A stretch of DNA of 7,077 nt from JBQTIP01 sp052388025 (GTDB lineage Bacteria > Actinomycetota > UBA4738 > HRBIN12): assembly GCA_052388025.1 (NCBI GenBank), contig JBQTIP010000229.1, positions 1 to 7,077 of the forward strand. The letters run 5' to 3'. Under the pieces are notes generated by a model. The model was not told the origin of the DNA and made no database searches. It saw nothing but the letters and a program-made list of their open reading frames with translations. Below are positions 1-5,564 of the stretch, in pieces; within the stretch, counting starts at the first letter, position 1, and each line of letters starts with the position of its first letter. A program made the translations under genes and the position numbers.

Positions 1-1
1 G

Positions 2-403
2 CACTCCGAGCAGAACGGCTCGGAGACCGAGCCGATGCGATTCATCCAGATGTGGATCATGCCGCGTGAGCGCGGCCTCACGCCCGGCGTCGAGCAGAAG
101 GTGTTCACGAAGGAGGACCGCACCGACGGGCTACTGAAGGTGATCTCCGGAGAGGGCGGAGACGCGGTGCTCGTCTATCAGGACGCGAACGTGTACGTGT
201 CGTCGCTCGGTGCGGGTGTGCGGCTGGAGCACGCGCTCGAGCCCGGCCGAGGGGAGTACCTCTATGTCATCGAGGGCGCCCTGCGCGTCAACGAAGAGAA
301 GATGGCGACGGGCGACGCGGCGCAGATCTGGGAAGAGGCGCGGATCACGCTCGAGCCCGGCGAGCCCAGCGAGCTGATCATGGTCGAGGTTCGGTTGTCC
401 TAG
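2..403 (+). CDS. Pirin-family cupin protein, C-terminal part (5' end outside window)
   Basis: The reading frame is open from base 2 and ends at TAG 401-403, giving 133 visible residues. It starts with HSEQN at codons 1-5, followed by a stretch (MRFIQMWIMP, from base 35) typical of pirins, in which this segment ends the N-terminal cupin. In pirins such as E. coli YhhW the metal is held by three His and one Glu, the last two in an HxE motif, so codons 1 (His) and 3 (Glu) here are probably the third and fourth ligands. The rest is the second, degenerate cupin fold (about codons 50-133, with LYVIEGALRVN and a later GD turn). The ATG at 35 is internal, not the start: homology continues upstream of it and the family is normally about 230-290 residues, so roughly the first 100 or more residues lie outside the window. 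Some pirins oxidise quercetin and others are regulatory; the substrate cannot be told here. The 3' end overlaps the convergent acetyltransferase gene by 26 nt. Confidence 0.9.
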   Translation, partial: HSEQNGSETEPMRFIQMWIMPRERGLTPGVEQKVFTKEDRTDGLLKVISGEGGDAVLVYQDANVYVSSLGAGVRLEHALEPGRGEYLYVIEGALRVNEEKMATGDAAQIWEEARITLEPGEPSELIMVEVRLS

Positions 404-923
404 CGGCGGTCGGCCGCTTGACCACATAGACGAGGTGCCGGTACTCGTGGTAGTCGATCTCCTTCTCCACGGACATCCCGATCTTCTCGGCGACTCGGCG
501 TGACGGGTGATTCACCGGTCGGACGAGCGAGATCAGGCGCTCAAGGCCCAACGGCCCGAACGCGTAGTCCCGGCAAGCGCCCGCGGCCTCCGGGGCGATG
601 CCCAGCCCCCAGTGGCTCCGGCGCACGTGCCAGCCGATCTCCACCTCCTCCCGTCCGTCGGCCAGCCGGACGGCCAGGCCGCAGTTCCCGACGAGCTCGC
701 CCGTCTCCTTGAGCAGCACGGCCAGGTGGCCGAACCCGTCCCGCCCGTACCGATCCAGACAGTCTTCGATCCACGCTAAGGTGTCCTCACGCGTGTAGGG
801 CCTTGGGTAGTAGCGCATCGTTTCGGCGTCCCCGAGGATGGAGAACAGGTCGTCGAGGTCGCCCAGCTTGTACATGCGGAGGGTGAGCCGCTCGGTCTCC
901 AGCAGGAGCCTGTAGGGGTCCAC
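378..923 (-). CDS. GNAT-family N-acetyltransferase (RimJ/RimL type)
   Basis: This 181-residue protein has the usual length and order of the RimJ/RimL branch of GNAT acetyltransferases, cytosolic enzymes that move acetyl from acetyl-CoA to an amine. The N-terminal strand LETERLTLR (residues 8-16) is the family hallmark. EVEIGWHV (93-100) is the central strand, followed by RRSHWGLGIAPEA (101-113), the pyrophosphate-binding loop, with Gly106 and Gly108 in the Q/RxxGxG/A position. NHPSRRVAEKIGM (138-150) is the late motif that packs on coenzyme A. The start is GTG at 923-921, with a modest AGG about 14 nt upstream; LETERL begins just downstream, so little can be missing at the N-terminus. It lies 31 bp behind the FAD oxidoreductase in the same direction and is probably co-transcribed with it. 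The last eight residues are encoded inside the convergent pirin gene and look like an unstructured tail. The acceptor substrate is unknown: ribosomal protein, antibiotic and small-amine acetylation all occur in this family. Confidence 0.9.
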   Translation of the reverse strand: MDPYRLLLETERLTLRMYKLGDLDDLFSILGDAETMRYYPRPYTREDTLAWIEDCLDRYGRDGFGHLAVLLKETGELVGNCGLAVRLADGREEVEIGWHVRRSHWGLGIAPEAAGACRDYAFGPLGLERLISLVRPVNHPSRRVAEKIGMSVEKEIDYHEYRHLVYVVKRPTAARTTEPRP

Positions 924-954
924 ACTCGGCAGGTTACCTGTCGCCCGAACGCGA

Positions 955-2172
955 TCAGTCGTCGTTGGTGCTGACCGGGAACGGGAGCGCGATCGGGTCG
1001 ACGAACGGGCTGCGACCGTGCTCGTCGAACCGGTCGAGGCCGAGGTTCGACACGTCCACGACGTCGGTGCGGCCGCGGAGCGCTAGGTCGGCGGCCGCGC
1101 GGGCGACGGCCGGTCCCCACATCATGCCGTGGCCGCCGGGGGAGGCGATCGTCACACCCTCGATCCGCTCGCCCGCGGGGGTGATCGCGGGCCCGAGGAT
1201 CGGCCAATGGTCGGGGGTGTAGTCGATCGTCGCCGCCCATACCTTCCGAAGGCCCAACCCCTTCGTGACCGGAACCAGCCCGGCCAGGCGTCGCCGCATC
1301 CGGCGCATGTACGGCCAGTCGATCTCGCGGGCGGGTCCCGGCGGCTCGTTCGGGTTGCTCATCCCGAACAGCAGGCCGCCTTCCTCGAGTCGCCAGTAGA
1401 GCCCGGCGCCGACGTCGAAGACCATCGGGAGCCGCTCGACGTCGAAGGCGGCGTGGGGCTCGGTGACCGCGACCTGGTGGCGCGCCCCGCCCGCCCAGAT
1501 CCGGACGCCGATAAGCTTGCCCACGGCTCGAAGCGTCGGCCCGCCCGTCAAGATCACGCGCCCGGTGGCGATGACGCCCGACGGCGTCTTGACTCCCGTC
1601 ACGCGCCGCCCACCGCCGCGCGCCTTCGCCGTTCGGATCCCTAAGAACGGCGTCCGCTCCCGGAGCTCGACGCCCACATCCCGCATCGCGAGCGAGTAGG
1701 CGCGAACGTTGCGGGGCGGGTCGATGCAGCCGTCGGTCGCGACGTAGCTCCCTCCGTGGTGGCCCCCGGGCGAGAGCGTCGGGTTCAGACGTACGGCCTC
1801 GTCCGCATCCACCCATCGGACATCGAGCCCCTCCTTGCGTTGCATGGCAACGCGTTCCAGGCCCTCCCGGACGTCGCGCCGCGTGACGGCCAGTAGCATG
1901 TAGCCGAGCTCCCGGAATCCGGAGTCGGTGCCGAGGAGCTCCTGCTGGCGGTTGTAGAAGTCGATCGACCACCGCCCGAGGCTGACGGTCGCCGGGGTGC
2001 CGCCCTGGGCTCGGACGACCCCTGCCGCCCGGCTGCTGGCGCCCTGGCCGGCGAGGTCCTTCTCGAGCACCACGACGCGCCCCGCGCCCTCGGCCGCCGA
2101 AAAATAAGACGCCCACCCGCCGACCGTGCCCGCGCCGACGACGACCAGGTCCGCCCGTTCCCGTGGAGCCAA
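955..2172 (-). CDS. FAD-dependent DAO-family oxidoreductase (sarcosine/D-amino-acid oxidase-like)
   Basis: A 405-residue flavoprotein of the DAO fold, the family of sarcosine oxidase, dimethylglycine dehydrogenase and glycine/D-amino-acid oxidases, which oxidise C-N bonds of amines or amino acids. Visible are the Rossmann start LVVVGAGTVGG (residues 9-19, GxGxxG at 13-18), the acidic end of the second strand VVVLEKD (33-39, Glu37 for the adenosine ribose), GASSRAAGVVR (44-54) near the flavin, DGCIDP (147-152), and the C-terminal flavin-binding TPDHWPILG (319-327) and GGHGMMWGPA (346-355). The residue just before the TPDHWP motif is Tyr, with no cysteine nearby where monomeric sarcosine oxidases attach FAD covalently, so non-covalent FAD is likely. 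There is no signal peptide, so it should be cytosolic. The TTG start at 2172-2170 is supported by a purine-rich GAGAGGGG 8 nt upstream and by the Rossmann motif beginning nine codons in. It is probably the first gene of a unit with the GNAT gene. The exact substrate, and whether it is an oxidase or a dehydrogenase, cannot be read from sequence. Confidence 0.92.
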   Translation of the reverse strand: MAPRERADLVVVGAGTVGGWASYFSAAEGAGRVVVLEKDLAGQGASSRAAGVVRAQGGTPATVSLGRWSIDFYNRQQELLGTDSGFRELGYMLLAVTRRDVREGLERVAMQRKEGLDVRWVDADEAVRLNPTLSPGGHHGGSYVATDGCIDPPRNVRAYSLAMRDVGVELRERTPFLGIRTAKARGGGRRVTGVKTPSGVIATGRVILTGGPTLRAVGKLIGVRIWAGGARHQVAVTEPHAAFDVERLPMVFDVGAGLYWRLEEGGLLFGMSNPNEPPGPAREIDWPYMRRMRRRLAGLVPVTKGLGLRKVWAATIDYTPDHWPILGPAITPAGERIEGVTIASPGGHGMMWGPAVARAAADLALRGRTDVVDVSNLGLDRFDEHGRSPFVDPIALPFPVSTNDD

Positions 2173-2180
2173 CGGCTGAT

Positions 2181-2188
2181 CCCCTCTC
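2181..2188 (-). promoter_or_regulatory. Ribosome binding site of the FAD oxidoreductase
   Basis: On the minus strand GAGAGGGG lies 8 nt before the TTG at 2172-2170. It is the only purine-rich SD-like stretch near this start, and it is the main reason for accepting TTG as the start codon. Confidence 0.6.
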
Positions 2189-2206
2189 GATCCCGCCGGG
2201 GCTCGC

Positions 2207-2212
2207 AGTCTA
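2207..2212 (-). promoter_or_regulatory. Possible -10 box for the FAD oxidoreductase unit
   Basis: On the minus strand TAGACT fits the actinobacterial TANNNT -10 pattern. It would place transcription start near 2200 and leave a leader of about 28 nt that holds the SD. No good -35 match is seen 16-18 bp upstream. The box overlaps the TCTAGA palindrome at 2209-2214 and is weakly supported. Confidence 0.25.
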
Positions 2213-2228
2213 GAGGAGGCCCCCGCCG

Positions 2229-2234
2229 TACAGT
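2229..2234 (+). promoter_or_regulatory. Candidate -10 box of a leaderless promoter for the CPBP protease gene
   Basis: TACAGT occupies positions -12 to -7 relative to the A of the ATG at 2241. That is where a TANNNT -10 element should lie if transcription begins at the start codon itself. The gene has no SD at a workable distance: a perfect AGGAGG (2214-2219) is present, but 21 nt from the ATG. No clear -35 hexamer is seen. The placement is observed; the leaderless reading is inference. Confidence 0.45.
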
Positions 2235-2240
2235 TGAGCC

Positions 2241-2972
2241 ATGCGAGCGCGCGAGCGTGAGACCGCGGCGAGGACGCTTCGCGAGGAGGTCCTGGTTGTC
2301 CTTTCGCTCTCGCTGCTCGCGAGCGCGGTCTACGCGATCATCAGCCTGACCTCCGCGCCGATCGAGGGCGTGAAGGTGTTCGTCATCGCGCAGGTCGGCC
2401 TCGCCACCCAGCTCGCGAACGTCGCCTTCGGCCTCGCTCCGGTGTGGCTGGTCGTCTTCCTCGTGCGCCGGAGCGGAGAGGGGCTCGGGGCCATCGGGCT
2501 GGCGCGGGATCGGCCGCGCTCCGACGTCTTGCGCGGCGCCGCGCTGTTCGTCGTGGTGGGCGCGGTCGGCATCGGCGTGTATCTCACAGCCGTCGCGATC
2601 GGGGTGAATCGGTTCGTCGTCCCGGTACCGCCGCTCGGGCACTGGTGGACGGTGCCGGTCCTGTTCCTCGCGTCGGCCGAGGCGGCGCTGGTGGAGGAGG
2701 TCATCGTCGCCGGCTACCTCATCACGAGGCTCGGGCAGCTGGGGTGGGGCGCCGCGGCGGCGGTCGGCACGAGCGCCTTGCTCCGGGGCGCGTACCACCT
2801 CTACCAGGGTTGGGGAGGCTTCGCTGGGAACCTCGCGCTCGGCCTGTTCTTCGGGCTTTTCTTCCTGCGAACCCGCCGGACGTGGCCGCTCGTCGTCGCC
2901 CATTTCCTCCTCGACGTCGGGTCCGGGATCGGCTTCCTGCTGTTCCGCGAACACCTTCCGGGGTTCTCGTAG
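2241..2972 (+). CDS. CPBP-family intramembrane metalloprotease (CAAX/Abi)
   Basis: A 243-residue polytopic membrane protein with six to seven hydrophobic segments (about 17-36, 50-76, 98-120, 137-151, 168-181, 192-209, 214-235). It matches the CPBP family of glutamate-dependent membrane proteases related to Rce1, which in bacteria are tied to protein processing, self-immunity to bacteriocins or unknown roles. The three family motifs are present in order: the Glu pair Glu152-Glu153 (EEVIVAG), His186 in LLRGAYHLYQG (180-190), and HFLLD (His221, Asp225). Motif 1 is normally EExxxR but has Ala157 in the Arg place, and motif 2 is normally FxxxH but has Arg182 in the Phe place; from memory, similar EEVIVVG and LRGSYHLYQG forms occur in other actinobacterial members, so this is probably a sub-family trait and not decay. 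The start is the only one available, since an in-frame TGA lies at 2235-2237. The downstream dioxygenase-like gene starts 2 nt after the stop. The substrate is unknown. Confidence 0.88.
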   Translation: MRARERETAARTLREEVLVVLSLSLLASAVYAIISLTSAPIEGVKVFVIAQVGLATQLANVAFGLAPVWLVVFLVRRSGEGLGAIGLARDRPRSDVLRGAALFVVVGAVGIGVYLTAVAIGVNRFVVPVPPLGHWWTVPVLFLASAEAALVEEVIVAGYLITRLGQLGWGAAAAVGTSALLRGAYHLYQGWGGFAGNLALGLFFGLFFLRTRRTWPLVVAHFLLDVGSGIGFLLFREHLPGFS

Positions 2973-2974
2973 CC

Positions 2975-3577
2975 GTGGCGCTCGCGCCGGGCCTCCACCT
3001 CCGCGCCGCGCTCGAGGAGGTTCGCGCCCGGGCTGCGGCCTTCGTCCCCGTGGCCCTCGACGAGCCGTTCCGCCGCCGGTTGTGGCGCGAGGTCGCGTCC
3101 GGGCCGTTTCGGCCCTTCGCCGACTCGTTCGGTGGGGGTCTGGTTCGCCAGGAGATCGACGGCTACGACGTGTTCGATCCCATGAGCGACTTCCCCACGA
3201 TCGCCGAGCTCCGCGAGGAGCTGACGGCGCAGGTGCGAGCCGACGGTAAGGGGATCCGCGGTCTCGGGACGTGGAGGCCGAACGAGGTCGGCGTCGCGCG
3301 GTACCGGCCACGAACCCTGGGGATCACGCCGCACCTCGATGGGAAGAGCTACCGGCGGCTCGTCGCGGTGGTCACCATTGCGGGAAGCGCTCGGTTCACC
3401 TTGTGCCGCAACAGGGCCGGCGACGCCGTCGCGGTGTGGGAGGCGAGGCCGGGCAGCCTCGTGCTGCTCCGCGGGCCGGGGCTCGCCGGCATCCGCGACG
3501 GCCGCCCGTTCCACATGGTCGAGGGCCCCAGGCGGGGTGAGCGCTGCTCGCTCGGCTTGCGGATGAAGGCCGGGTAA
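2975..3577 (+). CDS. Putative 2-oxoglutarate/Fe(II)-dependent oxygenase (AlkB-like/prolyl-hydroxylase-like)
   Basis: A 200-residue soluble protein starting at GTG 2975 and ending at TAA 3577; its frame continues open to the left through the protease gene, but the real start is set by the operon junction. The core has the 2OG/Fe(II) signature: HLD (His120, Asp122) as the HxD metal pair, His180 (FHMVEG) as the third ligand, and Arg190 with Arg196 in RCSLGLR, which resembles the RxNxTxR end of AlkB. The spacing fits: 58 residues from Asp122 to His180, against 54 in E. coli AlkB (Asp133-His187) and 59 in human PHD2 (Asp315-His374). Arg190 is 10 residues after the distal His, as in prolyl hydroxylases, and the Arg-Arg gap of 6 equals that of AlkB (204/210). 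GVARYRPRTLGI (106-117) would be the strand before the HxD. No nucleotide-recognition lid is recognisable, so DNA repair cannot be assumed; protein or small-molecule hydroxylation is equally possible. Translational coupling to the protease gene is likely. A GGGG at 2960-2963 is the only SD-like signal. Confidence 0.72.
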   Translation: MALAPGLHLRAALEEVRARAAAFVPVALDEPFRRRLWREVASGPFRPFADSFGGGLVRQEIDGYDVFDPMSDFPTIAELREELTAQVRADGKGIRGLGTWRPNEVGVARYRPRTLGITPHLDGKSYRRLVAVVTIAGSARFTLCRNRAGDAVAVWEARPGSLVLLRGPGLAGIRDGRPFHMVEGPRRGERCSLGLRMKAG

Positions 3578-3581
3578 AGCC

Positions 3582-5555
3582 CTACTGGAGTTTTCGGGGG
3601 ATCGTGCGCTCCCACCGCCTCGACCATTGGCGCTCGCCGTTCTCGGAGACGTCCAGGTCCAGCTCCAGGTGGTAGGTCCCGGCATCGCTCCGCAAGCTGA
3701 GGCGCGCGTCACTCTCGACCGTCGCCTCGGGCCATTCGATCGCGAGGATCGCCCTCCCCTCGGCACGCGCCGTCCCCGGGTCCCGGGTCGAGGCGGCGAC
3801 CGTACCGCCATAACGCTCGCGGAACCGAGGGCGCTCGCCGTCGGCCTCCGTCGTGCCCCAGCTCTCGGCGACCGCGCGGGTCTCGCGCTCCAGCACGTCG
3901 TGCTCGATCCGCCACGTGACGCCGTCCGTGACGTTACCCTTCGCCGACACGTACCGCTCCTGCTTCCGCACCGGCGGGGCGAGCGCCGGCAAGCCCGGCG
4001 CCGGCGACTGGCCCTCCACGACCGGGAGTACCAGCGCCGAGCCCGCGCGGTCGATCGAGAGCGTGGCCGGCCCCGGCGGCGGCCACGCGTTCGGCCAGTC
4101 GGTGCCGGCGATGTCCAGACGCACGCGGTGGCCGGGCTCGAAGATCCAGGACGTGACCTCGAGCTCAGCGGTGACGCGGCAGGGCATGCCAGGCTCGAGC
4201 GGCGACGGGTGCTCGCGCGACTCGCGGTGGGTGAGGTTCAGCAGGCCTCGGGAGACGAGGGCCGAGGTCCCGTCGGGGAAGACGTCGCAGAGCTTCGCCG
4301 ACAGGTACGCGACGGGGGCCGAGGACGTGACGGTCACCTCGAGGCGCGGGTGGCCGAGGATCTCGAGCTCCCGCTCGAGCGGCAGCCAGTCGTAGACGAG
4401 CGAATTCGCCTCGTCGGGGCGCTGGTCGGTCGGCTGGCCGTAGGGCAGGTGCCCGGCGCACGAGATCCAGCCGGTCCAGCCGACGTCGCCTCGCACGTCC
4501 AACACGTCGCCCCCACCCCCCGCGGCCTCCTCCAGCGACAAGCGGGACTCGGCGCCCCGCTCGAGGGGCCACCCCGGCTCGTAGCGCCACTCACCCCGAA
4601 CCTCGGCGAGGTCCGGCTCCGGCCTGGTCGAGCGCCGGACGAACACCACGATCGGCGGCTCGCGGTCGATCCCGTTGTCGATGCCGCGCAACCATCGGTC
4701 CCACCAGCGGAGCATCTCGGGGACCAGGTCGATGTTCGGCCCGGGGAGTGACGTGTCGGTCGCCGCGTGTGCCCACGGGCCGAGGATCAGCCGCTTGGGG
4801 CATCGCAGCCGCTCCATGGTCCGGAGCGAGTTGTTCGTGTAGCCGTCCGCCCAGCCGGCGACGATCATCGTGGCGGCCTCGATCCGGTCGTAATCGGGCC
4901 GGAGCGATCCGTGCCGCCAGTACGGGCCGAGGGTCTGCTCCTCGAGCCACCGGATCACCCAGGGCTCGTTCGTCTGCACCCGCTCCTCCCACCTCGCCCG
5001 CCAGTCCGGCCCGGCCAGCGCGGGGACCGGCGGCAGCGCGTTCATCGCGACCATGTAGGTCGGGTAGTCGATCAGGTCGAGCGCCTTGAGCGCGCCGCCG
5101 AAGTAGTGGACGTCGTCGGCGTAGCGGTCGTCGGTCGCGTAGATCGGGATGATCGCCCTAAGCGCCGACGGCCGCTCCATCGCCACCTGGATCGAGTTGA
5201 ACCCCGAGTACGACGTGCCGTACATCCCGACCGAGCCGGTGCTCCAGCCTTGCGTCGCAAGCCATTCGATGACCTCGACCAGGTCCTTCTGCTCCCGGAC
5301 GGGGTACTCGTCCTCCGCGACGCCCTCCGAGGAACCGGTGCCGCGGACGTCGACACGACACACGACGTACCCCGCTTCCGCCAGGCGGACGTACTCGGGG
5401 CGGTACGAGGCGGTCAGGTCATCCTTGCGATAGGGGAGCGCCTCGAGGATCGCCGGCCACGAGCCACCGGTCTCGGGGACGTACAGCGTCGCCGCCAAGC
5501 AGGCGCCGTCGCTCATCGCGATGAAGATGTGTTCCCGGGGCATCGGCGGCGCCAA
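3582..5555 (-). CDS. CocE/NonD-family serine hydrolase (X-Pro dipeptidyl-peptidase S15 type)
   Basis: A 657-residue alpha/beta hydrolase of the cocaine esterase/X-Pro aminopeptidase group. The N-terminal catalytic domain shows DVRGTGSSEG (69-78), the nucleophile elbow GTSYSG (113-118, Ser115), the acid in GWADGY (234-239, Asp237) and the base in GPWAH (259-263, His263); Tyr42 in LPYRKDD sits where CocE has its oxyanion tyrosine. A helical cap lies between about 140 and 225. The jelly-roll domain typical of PepX/CocE follows from about 300 to 515, including RVRLDIAGTDWPN (477-489). A further region of about 120 residues (about 535-657) extends beyond the roughly 570 residues of CocE. There is no signal peptide, so it is probably cytosolic. 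TTG at 5555-5553 is chosen over the ATG at 5543 because TAGG, which overlaps the upstream stop, gives 5-nt spacing to TTG but 17 nt to ATG. It is co-directional with the mannosyltransferase, 6 bp apart. It would hydrolyse esters or amides, but the substrate is unknown. Confidence 0.92.
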   Translation of the reverse strand: MAPPMPREHIFIAMSDGACLAATLYVPETGGSWPAILEALPYRKDDLTASYRPEYVRLAEAGYVVCRVDVRGTGSSEGVAEDEYPVREQKDLVEVIEWLATQGWSTGSVGMYGTSYSGFNSIQVAMERPSALRAIIPIYATDDRYADDVHYFGGALKALDLIDYPTYMVAMNALPPVPALAGPDWRARWEERVQTNEPWVIRWLEEQTLGPYWRHGSLRPDYDRIEAATMIVAGWADGYTNNSLRTMERLRCPKRLILGPWAHAATDTSLPGPNIDLVPEMLRWWDRWLRGIDNGIDREPPIVVFVRRSTRPEPDLAEVRGEWRYEPGWPLERGAESRLSLEEAAGGGGDVLDVRGDVGWTGWISCAGHLPYGQPTDQRPDEANSLVYDWLPLERELEILGHPRLEVTVTSSAPVAYLSAKLCDVFPDGTSALVSRGLLNLTHRESREHPSPLEPGMPCRVTAELEVTSWIFEPGHRVRLDIAGTDWPNAWPPPGPATLSIDRAGSALVLPVVEGQSPAPGLPALAPPVRKQERYVSAKGNVTDGVTWRIEHDVLERETRAVAESWGTTEADGERPRFRERYGGTVAASTRDPGTARAEGRAILAIEWPEATVESDARLSLRSDAGTYHLELDLDVSENGERQWSRRWERTIPRKLQ

Positions 5556-5560
5556 TGCTA

Positions 5561-5564
5561 CCTA
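5561..5564 (-). promoter_or_regulatory. Ribosome binding site of the CocE-like hydrolase, overlapping the upstream stop codon
   Basis: On the minus strand TAGG combines the TAG stop of the mannosyltransferase with an AGG core 5 nt before the TTG start. This supports TTG over the in-frame ATG four codons later and implies that the two genes are translated from one message. Confidence 0.45.

Noticed and set aside
402..418. Perfect hairpin AGCGGC-(GGTCG)-GCCGCT right at the pirin stop codon, a possible terminator.
   Set aside because: The stem is only 6 bp, there is no T-tract on either strand, and it lies in the acetyltransferase coding region. Such stems are frequent by chance at this G+C content.
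930..940. Palindrome CAGGTTACCTG in the gap between the FAD oxidoreductase and acetyltransferase genes, a possible operator.
   Set aside because: The arms are only 5 bp, there is no second copy in the window, and its AGG probably serves as the weak SD of the acetyltransferase gene.
776..2116. Long minus-strand open frame (446 codons) overlapping the FAD oxidoreductase in another frame.
   Set aside because: It is rich in Arg, Gly and Pro with no recognisable domain, as expected of a shadow frame in very G+C-rich DNA. The overlapping frame has clear Rossmann and DAO motifs.
2173..2240. Searched the divergent interval for a shared operator: TCTAGA at 2209-2214, and CCTCT/AGAGG and GGGGC/GCCCC arm pairs.
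   Set aside because: The arms are 5-6 bp in G+C-rich DNA with no supporting second site. They are not enough to call a regulator binding site.
1785..2971. Minus-strand open frame (part of a 508-codon frame reaching 3311) opposite the CPBP and oxygenase genes.
   Set aside because: Low-complexity Arg/Pro/Glu-rich translation with no domain; it is opposite two genes that carry catalytic motifs.
2444..2974. In-frame upstream extension of the oxygenase-like gene to an ATG at 2444.
   Set aside because: The extra 177 codons lie inside the protease gene in a different frame and translate to Arg/Gly-rich filler. The GTG at 2975 next to the protease stop gives a compact protein with a coherent core.
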